Source: Roseateles_B sp041912595 (lineage in GTDB: Bacteria > Pseudomonadota > Gammaproteobacteria > Burkholderiales > Burkholderiaceae_C). Taken from it: a DNA stretch of 64,000 nucleotides. Where the stretch lies: contig JAYRMR010000027.1 of assembly GCA_041912595.1 (NCBI GenBank), positions 1 to 64,000 of the forward strand. The letters run 5' to 3'. The position numbers and the translations under genes were made by a program. Every line of letters begins with the position of its first letter. Position 1 is the first letter of the stretch. The notes below the pieces were generated by a model, which did not search any database, was not told where the DNA came from, and saw nothing but the letters and a program-made list of their open reading frames with translations. Shown here one piece after another: positions 1 through 9,291 of this stretch.

Positions 1-1576
<1,576 letters not shown>

Positions 1577-1625
1577 GTTCGCGTCGTCTTTCGGGAAATA
1601 CGGTTGAGCGTGCGGGCTGGCGGGC

Positions 1626-3803
1626 TTATTGCGCCAGTTCGGGCACGAAGGTGTCGAGGCCGGCGGAGATCAGCTCGGGCGAGATGTTCATGGCCCAGGC
1701 GGTGGCGACGGCCGCCAGCAGCGTGGCCTCGTCGCTGGCCTGCCCGGCCTTGGCGAAGCGCTGCACCAGCTGGGCGATGTTGGCGCCCACGGTCTCGCTC
1801 GCGCCCTGCGCCAGCACGGCCGTGCCGCCCTGGAGGAAGACCGCGCGGCCGCCCTTGGCGCGGTGCGCCTGCAGCGCCTCGCTGGCCTCCTCGCGGGCAT
1901 ACAGCACCACCTCGCCGTCGCTCAGCTCGGCCATCTCCACGAGGCGCGGCTCGTCGGCGTTCAGCACCGCGGCGCCTTCGCCCAGCACCACGTCGATCTG
2001 CGTGCGCAGCACCTTGAAGCGCTGGTCCTCGGTGAGGGTGTCGAAGTGGCTCAGGTCCACGGCGGCGGCCATGTCGGTCACGACGCCGACCTGGCAGCGG
2101 TCATAGGCCAGGCCGTCCTTGAGGATGGAGGCGGCATCGTTCTGCACGACGACGGCATCCACCACGCGGTTCATCAGCAGGCGGTGGGCGGCGTCCCAGC
2201 GGGTGCTGGAGCGCTTCTCCACCCGGCGCGTGCCGAGGAAGAGGCCGTCGCTGCAGGCCAGGCCGACGTGGCGGCCGTTCAGGTGCAGCAGCCAGGCCAC
2301 GAGGCGGGTGATGTGGTTACCGCCCTGCGAGGCGAGCACGCCCACCACGGGGATGCGGCCGGTCTCGCCCTCGTCGAAGAGGTGGTCGATGATGGCCTGG
2401 CCCACGGGCTGGGGCATGCCCTCGGCGGGCTTCAGGTGCATCAGCAGGCCGGGGCCGGCATTGACCTCGACGATGGCGCCGCCGGTCTCGGACAGGGGCT
2501 TGCCGATGTCGGTGCTCACCAGGTCGACGCCGGCGATGTCGAGACCGATGGTGCGGGCCGCCAGCGAGACGGCGTGCGCCACCTCGGGGTGGACCTGGGC
2601 CGTGCAGTCGATGGCGACGTTGCCGTTGCGCTGGATCAGCACGCGCTGGCCTGCGGCGGGGACGGCGGTGGGTGTCACGCCCTGGCGCTGCAGGTCCAGC
2701 AGCACGACGGCATCCTCGCCGAGCGTGATGCGGTTGAGCGGGAAGTCCTCGGTCAGGCCGCGGCGCGGGTCGGTGTTGATCTGCAGGTCGACGAGCTGCG
2801 TCACGGTGTGCTGGCCGTCGCCGGTGATCCAGGCCTCGTCACCGCGGGCGGCGGCGACCACCTGGCCGCCCACCACCAGCAGGCGGTGCTCGTTGCCGGG
2901 GATGTAGCTTTCCACCAGCACTTCGGAGCCTTCCTTGTCGGCCAGCTCGAAGGCGGCGGCGACGTCGGCTTCCTGGCGCAGGTCCAGGGTCACGCCCCGG
3001 CCGTGGTTGCCGTCGGAGGGCTTGACCACCACCGGCAGGCCGATGTCCTGGGCGGCTTCCCAGGCCTCGGCGGCGGTCTTGACCGCGGTGCCGGCCGGCA
3101 CGGGCACGCCGACGCTCTTGAGCAGGCTCTTGGTCAGGTCCTTGTCCCGGGCGATGCCTTCGGCGATCGCGCTGGTCATGTCGGTCTCGGCGGTCCAGAT
3201 GCGGCGCTGGCGGGCGCCATGGCCCAGCTGCACGAGGTTGCCGTCGTTCAGGCGGATGTGGGGGATGCGGCGGTCCGTCGCGGCGGCCACGATGGCGGCG
3301 GTGGACGGGCCGAGGTAGCAGTCGTCGACCTTGTCGCGGATGCGGTCCACGGCGGCCTTCACGTCGAAGGCGTCGCCGTTGATCATGGCCATGATCAGGG
3401 CGTGGCCCTCGGCCAGGGCGGCGCGGGCGACCTGCTCGTCGCGGGCCCGGAAGACCATGCGGTAGACGCCGGTCTTCGAGGTGGAGCGGGTCTGGCCGAA
3501 GCCGGTGGGCATGCCGGAGAGGTTGAGCAGCTCGATGACGATGTGCTCCAGCACATGGCCCATCCAGGTGCCCTCGGTGAGGCGCTGCAGGAAGCCGCCG
3601 CGCTCGCCGACGCCGCAGTGGTGCTCCACCAGGGCGGGCAGGGCGGCCGTGAGCCGCTCATTGAAGCCCTCGATCTTGCTGGAGGGGAACTCCTCCAGCC
3701 GGCCCAGGTCCAGCCAGACCTCCAGGACGGGGCGGTAGGTCCACATATTGGGACCACGCAGGTAGTTGACGCGCATAAGCTGGATGTCGTCGTGTCGGCT
3801 CAT
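1626..3803 (-). CDS. Cyanophycin synthetase-like protein CphA' with degenerate second ATP site
   Basis: A paralogue of the neighbouring CphA, 725 residues if started at MSRHDDIQLMRVNYLRGPNMW; a start at 3776 (MRVNYLRG) is also possible, and neither has a clear ribosome binding site. The N-terminal domain and ATP-grasp region (KPSDGNHGRGV) are kept. In the C-terminal Mur-ligase-like domain, the place of the GTNGKTT loop (about residues 491-497) reads ASQGGNH, so it lacks the Lys and Thr/Ser that bind phosphate. This domain is also shorter than in CphA. Tandem cphA/cphA' pairs are known in Burkholderiales. It may assist CphA or perform only one of the two ligations (inference). Stop is TAA. Confidence 0.9.
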   Translation of the reverse strand: MSRHDDIQLMRVNYLRGPNMWTYRPVLEVWLDLGRLEEFPSSKIEGFNERLTAALPALVEHHCGVGERGGFLQRLTEGTWMGHVLEHIVIELLNLSGMPTGFGQTRSTSKTGVYRMVFRARDEQVARAALAEGHALIMAMINGDAFDVKAAVDRIRDKVDDCYLGPSTAAIVAAATDRRIPHIRLNDGNLVQLGHGARQRRIWTAETDMTSAIAEGIARDKDLTKSLLKSVGVPVPAGTAVKTAAEAWEAAQDIGLPVVVKPSDGNHGRGVTLDLRQEADVAAAFELADKEGSEVLVESYIPGNEHRLLVVGGQVVAAARGDEAWITGDGQHTVTQLVDLQINTDPRRGLTEDFPLNRITLGEDAVVLLDLQRQGVTPTAVPAAGQRVLIQRNGNVAIDCTAQVHPEVAHAVSLAARTIGLDIAGVDLVSTDIGKPLSETGGAIVEVNAGPGLLMHLKPAEGMPQPVGQAIIDHLFDEGETGRIPVVGVLASQGGNHITRLVAWLLHLNGRHVGLACSDGLFLGTRRVEKRSSTRWDAAHRLLMNRVVDAVVVQNDAASILKDGLAYDRCQVGVVTDMAAAVDLSHFDTLTEDQRFKVLRTQIDVVLGEGAAVLNADEPRLVEMAELSDGEVVLYAREEASEALQAHRAKGGRAVFLQGGTAVLAQGASETVGANIAQLVQRFAKAGQASDEATLLAAVATAWAMNISPELISAGLDTFVPELAQ

Positions 3804-3967
3804 GGGACGGGGCGTGGACGGGTCGGGGGGAGGAAGGCCGGCCGGATGCCGGGGGGCGTCTGGCGGCCAAGGCGCCATTTTGCTCTCAGTTTGGGGCCGG
3901 TTTGTCCGTCAGGTGAGTGAGGACGTGCTCGCTTGTCATCGATCGGGCGCCGGGAACGTTGCAGGAT

Positions 3968-3982
3968 GCGCGAAAATCGCGC
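3968..3982. promoter_or_regulatory. Inverted repeat between the divergent cyanophycin operons
   Basis: GCGCGA-AAA-TCGCGC, a perfect 6-bp inverted repeat with a 3-bp spacer, lies in the 222-bp gap between the cphA' start (3803) and the ABC transporter start (4026). It sits 44 bp before the latter. It could be an operator for either operon. No regulator gene lies next to it, so the role is a guess. Confidence 0.3.
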
Positions 3983-4025
3983 GGTTGCCGGCGTCAGCGC
4001 CCGGGCCGTTCAGAACGAAAGAACA

Positions 4026-6317
4026 ATGCAGCATCACCATCCTGTGGACGACGCGTCCGCCAAGCATCCCGAATGGGCGACTCTGACTTCGCGTCTCTTG
4101 AAGGACGAGAACGTGCTGGCCAGCCTGGAGGTTGACCTCGACGGCCAACTGCGCTTCGGCCAGGGCCTGCTGGCCCTCACCCGGCAGCGCCTGCTGGCCT
4201 TCGACGCCGGCACCCGCCAGTGGTCCGAATGGCCTCTGCACCCGGGGCTGGAGCTGCGCCTGAGCGACCACGCCGGCGTCGGCTGCCTCGAGCTGGTGGA
4301 GGGCAGCACCCGCCTGGCCTTCTGGCGCTTCACCCTGGCGATCAACCTCCAGGCCCAGCGCTTCCAGGAGGCCTTCGAGCGCCGGGACGACGGCCCCCGC
4401 GCCGAGGCCGAGGACGTGGGCTTCTGCCCCAGCTGCAAGGCCCCGCTGCCCCCGGAAAGCGAGGAATGCCCCACCTGCGAGCGCGAGCTGCACACGCCGC
4501 CGTCCACCTGGGTGCTGCTGCGTCTGGCCCGCTTCGCCCGGCCCTACCAGGGCCAGCTGCTGCTCGGCTTCCTGCTGATGCTGGGCGCCACGGCCGCCAC
4601 GCTGGTGGGCCCCTATCTCTACCGCCCGCTGATGGACGAGGTGCTGATCCCCTTCCAGCAGGGCCAGAAGATCGACCCCTGGCTGGTGGCCTACTACCTG
4701 GGCGGCCTGCTCGGCGCCGGCGTCGTGTCCTGGCTGCTGGGCTGGGCCAAGACCTACATCCTCGCCCTCGTGTCCGAGCGCATCGCCGCCGACATGCGCA
4801 CCGCCACCTTTGAGCACCTGCTGTCGCTCTCGCTCGAGTACTTCGGCAACAAGCGCACCGGTGACCTGATGTCCCGCATCGGCTCCGAGACCGACCGCAT
4901 CAGCGTCTTTCTCTCCCTGCACGCACTGGACTTCATCACCGACGTCCTGATGCTCACCATGATCACCGTGATGATGGTGTCCATCAGCCCCTGGCTCGCC
5001 CTGGCCACGCTGCTGCCGCTGCCCTTCATCGCCTGGATGATCCACCTGGTGCGGGACCGCCTGCGCACGGGCTTCGAGAAGATCGACCGCGTCTGGGGCG
5101 AGGTCACCAGCGTGCTGGCGGACACCATCCCCGGCATCCGCGTGGTGAAGGCCTTCGCCCAAGAGCGCCGCGAGGCCCGGCGCTTCAAGGAGGCCAATGA
5201 CAACAACCTCAAGGTCAACGACCGCCTGAACAAGACCTGGAGCCTCTTCACGCCCACGGTCTCGCTGCTGACGGAAATCGGCCTGCTCGTCGTCTGGGCC
5301 TTCGGCATCTACCTCGTCTCGGACGGCGACATCACCGTCGGGGTGCTCACCTCCTTCCTGGCCTACATCGGCCGCTTCTACGGCCGCATGGACTCCATGA
5401 GCCGCATCGTCTCCGTCACCCAGAAGGCGGCGGCCGGCGCGAAGCGGATCTTCGACATCCTCGACCACCAGTCCAATGTCCCGGACCCCGTCAACCCGGT
5501 GAAGCTCGACGGCGTGAACGGTGGCGTGAGCGGCGGCCTGCAGATCCAGGACATCGGCTTCCGCTACGGCAACCGCGCCGTGATCCGCGGCCTCTCGCTG
5601 GACATCCAGCCCGGCGAGATGATCGGCCTCGTGGGCCATTCGGGCTCGGGCAAGAGCACGCTGGTCAACCTGATCTGCCGCTTCTACGACGTCACGGAGG
5701 GCTCGATCCGCGTCGACGGCACGGACCTGCGCCGCGTCACGGTGGCCGACTACCGCCGCCACATCGGCCTCGTGCTGCAGGAGCCTTTCCTCTTCTTCGG
5801 CACCATCGCGGAGAACATCGCCTACGGCAAGCCCGACGCCACGCGCGAGGAGATCGTCGCCGCGGCGCGTGCCGCCCATGCGCACGAGTTCATCCTGCGC
5901 CTGCCCCATGGCTACGACAGCCTGGTGGGCGAGCGCGGCCAGGGCCTGTCCGGCGGCGAGCGCCAGCGCATCTCCATCGCCCGCGCCCTGCTGATCAACC
6001 CGCGCCTGCTCATCCTCGACGAAGCCACCTCCGCCGTGGACACCGAGACCGAGAAGGAAATCCAGAAGGCGCTGGACAACCTCGTGAAGGGCCGCACCAC
6101 CATCGCCATCGCCCACCGCCTGTCCACCCTGCGCAAGGCCGACCGCCTCGTGGTGATGGACCGCGGCCAGATCGTCGAGGTCGGCCCGCATGACGAGCTG
6201 ATGGAGAAGAAGGGCGCCTACTGGCGGCTCTACGAGGCGCAGGCGCGCCGGGTCGATGCCGAGGAGGCCGAGCCCATGACCCTGCCCAACCCGAACGCCC
6301 ACACGGTGAACGCCTGA
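4026..6317 (+). CDS. ABC exporter (fused permease-ATPase) with N-terminal PH-like and zinc-ribbon region, cyanophycin-locus type
   Basis: A 763-residue half-transporter exporter in the inner membrane; the substrate is unknown. The first 130 residues form a soluble region resembling a PH-like domain. A zinc ribbon of two CxxC pairs follows (Cys134/137 and Cys148/151, CPSC...CPTC). The six-helix exporter domain starts near residue 160. The ATPase is complete: Walker A GHSGSGKST, signature LSGGERQRISIARALL, Walker B LLILDEATSAVD and H-loop AHRLST. The start at 4026 (MQHHHPVDD) was chosen because upstream residues look non-coding and a weak purine-rich GAAAGAA precedes it. It is divergent from cphA' and 16 bp ahead of the DUF1854 gene. 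The arrangement recurs beside cyanophycin genes in related bacteria as I recall it, which suggests a role in cyanophycin metabolism (inference). Confidence 0.9.
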   Translation: MQHHHPVDDASAKHPEWATLTSRLLKDENVLASLEVDLDGQLRFGQGLLALTRQRLLAFDAGTRQWSEWPLHPGLELRLSDHAGVGCLELVEGSTRLAFWRFTLAINLQAQRFQEAFERRDDGPRAEAEDVGFCPSCKAPLPPESEECPTCERELHTPPSTWVLLRLARFARPYQGQLLLGFLLMLGATAATLVGPYLYRPLMDEVLIPFQQGQKIDPWLVAYYLGGLLGAGVVSWLLGWAKTYILALVSERIAADMRTATFEHLLSLSLEYFGNKRTGDLMSRIGSETDRISVFLSLHALDFITDVLMLTMITVMMVSISPWLALATLLPLPFIAWMIHLVRDRLRTGFEKIDRVWGEVTSVLADTIPGIRVVKAFAQERREARRFKEANDNNLKVNDRLNKTWSLFTPTVSLLTEIGLLVVWAFGIYLVSDGDITVGVLTSFLAYIGRFYGRMDSMSRIVSVTQKAAAGAKRIFDILDHQSNVPDPVNPVKLDGVNGGVSGGLQIQDIGFRYGNRAVIRGLSLDIQPGEMIGLVGHSGSGKSTLVNLICRFYDVTEGSIRVDGTDLRRVTVADYRRHIGLVLQEPFLFFGTIAENIAYGKPDATREEIVAAARAAHAHEFILRLPHGYDSLVGERGQGLSGGERQRISIARALLINPRLLILDEATSAVDTETEKEIQKALDNLVKGRTTIAIAHRLSTLRKADRLVVMDRGQIVEVGPHDELMEKKGAYWRLYEAQARRVDAEEAEPMTLPNPNAHTVNA

Positions 6318-6333
6318 CCCGCCGGAGAGCCCC

Positions 6334-6804
6334 ATGACGACCCCTTACCAGCGCCTCTCCCGCAACGCCCTCGGCCGCCTTGACCTCATCGACGCCGACG
6401 GCCAGTTCCACGGCGCCGTGACGCCCATGCGCGCCCACCCCATTTCCGCGCCCGACGAAGGCGTGTCCCTCGTCGGCCAGGACGGCCACGAGCTGGCCTG
6501 GATCCCGCGCCTCTCGGCATTGCCGCCCGCGGACCGCGAGTTGCTCGACGCCGAGTTCGCGGTGCGCGAGTTCATGCCCACCGTGCAGGCCCTGCTCGCC
6601 GTGAGCACCTTCTCCACGCCCAGCCAGTGGACGGTCCGCACCGAGCGGGGGGATGCGCAGTTCATTCTCAAGACCGAGGAAGACATCCGCCGCCTGGCCG
6701 AAGGCAAGCTGATGATCACCAGCAGCCACGGCCTGCAGTTCCTCGTGCCGGACCGCTTCGCGCTGGACCGGCATTCGAGGAAGCTGCTCGAGCGATTCCT
6801 GTAA
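6334..6804 (+). CDS. DUF1854 family protein, cyanophycin-locus associated
   Basis: A 156-residue soluble protein without signal peptide or membrane segment. The sequence, with FMPTVQALLAVSTFSTPSQW and a C-terminal GLQFLVPDRFALDRHSRKLLERFL-like end, fits the DUF1854 family, whose function is unknown. A good ribosome binding site (GGAGAG) precedes the ATG, and the gene starts 16 bp after the ABC transporter, so the two are almost certainly one operon. By context it is probably a partner or regulator of the transporter in cyanophycin handling; the sequence itself shows no catalytic motif. Confidence 0.88.
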   Translation: MTTPYQRLSRNALGRLDLIDADGQFHGAVTPMRAHPISAPDEGVSLVGQDGHELAWIPRLSALPPADRELLDAEFAVREFMPTVQALLAVSTFSTPSQWTVRTERGDAQFILKTEEDIRRLAEGKLMITSSHGLQFLVPDRFALDRHSRKLLERFL

Positions 6805-6819
6805 GCCGCCCGCGCCGCC

Positions 6820-7506
6820 ATGAAGGAGCGCCACCGCCTCGATCCGCCGATCCTCGACGAGGGCGACGGCATGGCGGCGAGCGGCCACGGACTCTTCCTG
6901 CGCCCGCCGCTGGCGGCCTCGCTCATCGCGGGGCTGGGCCTGGCGCTCACGATCGCCTTGGTGAGCACGGAAGGGTTCTGGCCTTCCCGCGATGAGCTTC
7001 ATTTTCAGCAACGGATCCGCGGCGAGTTGCCGGGTGCGGAGCGGGTGCCGGATACCGCTTACGTCGAGTTCGAGCGGGCGGGTTGCTATGGCACCTGCCC
7101 GATCTACACCGTCCGGGTCGCGGCATCTGGCGAGGTGCAGTTCAGCGGCGAACGTTTTGTCTGCCGGACCGGCGCGGCCTCACAGCAGATCGACCCCCTT
7201 GCGGCGCGCCGCCTGCTGGCGGGTCTTGGTGCCATCGACTGGCACGCCTTGAAGGCGTCCCTGGCGCTGCCGGTGATTGATGCCGAGGTGGTGCGGGTGC
7301 GCCTGGTGCTGGGGTTGCAGGTGAGCGAGGCCGTCTACCAGCCGGCGATCCATAGCTATGGAAGCCAGTTGCCTGCCGCTATCGAACGTGTGGCCGGGCT
7401 CAGCGCCTGGTTGCCGGTGTGGTCCGAGATCCCGCCCGGCCGCCCGATGTGTGCGGGCGAAGCTGGCGGTGCCGGCCACGTGCCAAGGTGGTGGCAGGAG
7501 GTGTAG
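6820..7506 (+). CDS. DUF6438-type membrane-anchored protein
   Basis: A 228-residue protein of unknown function. Residues about 27-50 (LFLRPPLAASLIAGLGLALTIALV) form a single membrane anchor after a polar start. The remainder would lie in the periplasm. The motif ERAGCYGTCPIYTVRV near residue 87 is the hallmark of DUF6438, with two closely spaced cysteines (CYGTC). It follows the DUF1854 gene by 15 bp, so it may be read through from that operon. Codon choice in the second half is less GC-biased than in the neighbours. No specific role can be given. Confidence 0.75.
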   Translation: MKERHRLDPPILDEGDGMAASGHGLFLRPPLAASLIAGLGLALTIALVSTEGFWPSRDELHFQQRIRGELPGAERVPDTAYVEFERAGCYGTCPIYTVRVAASGEVQFSGERFVCRTGAASQQIDPLAARRLLAGLGAIDWHALKASLALPVIDAEVVRVRLVLGLQVSEAVYQPAIHSYGSQLPAAIERVAGLSAWLPVWSEIPPGRPMCAGEAGGAGHVPRWWQEV

Positions 7507-7551
7507 ATCGACTTGGACGCGCTCGATTGAAGGGCGTTCCCAGGGGGCGCC

Positions 7552-9096
7552 TCAGCAGAACACCCGGGCTGCCGCGCTCAGCCGCTCGGTACGCTCCTTC
7601 AGCTGGCCGGAGGCGTTCACCGACTGCTCCACCAGCGCGGCGTTCTGCCCCGTCATCTCGTCCAGCTGGGCCACGGCCTGGCTGATCTGGCCGAGCCCCT
7701 GCGCCTGCTCCTGGGTGGACAGGCTGATCCCGGCGATGAGGCCGGCCAGGTCCCGCACCTCCTCGACGATGCCCTGCATGGTGCGGCCGGTGGCGTCGGC
7801 GACCTCGGTGCCGGAGGCCACCTGCTCGGCGCTGCGCGCGATCATGCCGCGGATCTCCCGCGCCGCCTCGCCCGCCCGCTGGGCCAGCACGCGCACCTCG
7901 CCCGCCACGACCGCGAAGCCGCGGCCCTGCTCGCCGGCCCGCGCGGCCTCGACGGCGGCATTGAGGGCAAGGATGTTGGTCTGGAACGCGATGCTGTCGA
8001 TGAGCCCGATGATGGGCGCAATGCGGCGGCTCGACTCGCTGATGCCGGCCATCGTCGCGACCATGGTCTCGACCTGCTCACCGCCACGGCGCGCGTTCTC
8101 GCGGGCCTCGGCGATGAGCTGGGCGGCGCGCGCGGCCGACGCGGCATTGGCGCTCACGGCGGCGCTGAGCTGGTCCATCGAGGCGGCCGTCTGCTGGAGA
8201 TGGGAGGCGGCCTGCTCGGTCCGGGCATGCAGGTCCTCGTGCCCCAGGCGCATCTCGTGGCTGGCGGCATCCATCCCGCGGGTCTGGTGCTGGACGTCCC
8301 CGCTCAGGGCGCGCAGGTTCAGCCCGACCTGATTGAGCGCGCGCAGGGCCTGGCCCATGGCGTCGCTGCGGGCGGGTTGACGGGCCTCGTCGGTGCGTCC
8401 GGCGGCCAGGGCCTGGACGCGGTGCTGCAGCGTGTGCATCGGGCGCACCAGCTGCCATTCCTGCCAGCCGAGCATCGCCAGGAGCAGCGCGCCGGTGCCC
8501 AGCGCCGTCAGCAGGAGGGCCGAGCCGGCCACCCCGGCCAGCGCCGCGCCGGCCAGCCCGGCCAGCCACAGCAGCAGCGGCGGGAGCGCGCAGCGGGCGC
8601 GCCAGGGCAGGGTGTGGGCCAGTGCCGCCGGGCTCCAGCGCCAGCGGGGCAGCACCCAGCCGCGATGCAGGCGCGGCGCGGTGCTCCCGCCCTCGCGGAA
8701 GATGGCATACAGCCGCTCGGCGGCCTGCACTTCGCCCGCCTCGGGCCGGGTGCGGACCGAGACATAGCCCAGCAGGCGACCGTCGCGGTGCAGCGGCGTG
8801 ACGTTGGCCTTGACCCAGTAGTGGTCGCCGTTCTTGCGGCGGTTCTTCACCAGGCCGGTCCAGGCGTGGCCCGCCTTCAGGCTGCTCCAGAGGTCGCTGA
8901 AGGCCGCCGCCGGCATGTCCGGGTGGCGCACCAGGTTGTGGGGCTGCCCCAGCAGCTCGTCGATGGAGAAGCCGCTGGCCTCGCTGAAGGCGGCGTTGGC
9001 GTAGGTGATGCGCCCCTGGGGGTCCGTCACGGACATCAGGGTGGCCTCGGCGGGCACGTCGTAGGCGCGCTGGGTGACGGGGAGGTTCTGGCGCAT
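7552..9096 (-). CDS. Aer-like PAS chemoreceptor (methyl-accepting chemotaxis protein)
   Basis: A 514-residue redox or energy taxis receptor. The start MRQNLPVTQRAYDVP matches the Aer N-terminus, and AAGGA lies 9 bp upstream, better spaced than for the ATG at 9102. The PAS domain (about residues 10-125) keeps the motif GQPHNLVRHPDMP and the block TGLVKNRRKNGDHYWVKANV, the residues used for FAD binding in E. coli Aer. Two adjacent membrane segments (about 170-215) have no periplasmic domain between them. A HAMP-like linker and a signalling domain with the hairpin tip AFQTNILALNAAVEAARAGEQGRGFAVVAGEVR follow. It ends RVFC, without a CheR/CheB-binding pentapeptide. It signals to a CheA/CheW complex encoded elsewhere. 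Confidence 0.93.
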   Translation of the reverse strand: MRQNLPVTQRAYDVPAEATLMSVTDPQGRITYANAAFSEASGFSIDELLGQPHNLVRHPDMPAAAFSDLWSSLKAGHAWTGLVKNRRKNGDHYWVKANVTPLHRDGRLLGYVSVRTRPEAGEVQAAERLYAIFREGGSTAPRLHRGWVLPRWRWSPAALAHTLPWRARCALPPLLLWLAGLAGAALAGVAGSALLLTALGTGALLLAMLGWQEWQLVRPMHTLQHRVQALAAGRTDEARQPARSDAMGQALRALNQVGLNLRALSGDVQHQTRGMDAASHEMRLGHEDLHARTEQAASHLQQTAASMDQLSAAVSANAASAARAAQLIAEARENARRGGEQVETMVATMAGISESSRRIAPIIGLIDSIAFQTNILALNAAVEAARAGEQGRGFAVVAGEVRVLAQRAGEAAREIRGMIARSAEQVASGTEVADATGRTMQGIVEEVRDLAGLIAGISLSTQEQAQGLGQISQAVAQLDEMTGQNAALVEQSVNASGQLKERTERLSAAARVFC

Positions 9097-9291
9097 GGGC
9101 ATGGATCCTTCAGGAAGGCGCCATGCTAGGCAGCGGCTTGCGGCCAATCCATGATCTGGGCCAAGTTTGAGGACGCCGTCCGGCGCCCCCCGGGCGGCTC
9201 GTGATGCACCGCACGCGGCGCCGCCGGGGCGCCGATGAAGGGCGCCGGCCCAGCCGGCCGACGAGGGCCGGGCGGGGCCGGAAACGGCGCG

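Noticed and set aside
1629..3920. Plus-strand open frame of 763 codons opposite cphA'
   Set aside because: Reverse-frame shadow; composition is low-complexity and the minus strand encodes a clear CphA-family protein.
3936..6335. Minus-strand open frame of 799 codons opposite the ABC transporter
   Set aside because: Shadow of a gene with complete ABC motifs on the plus strand.
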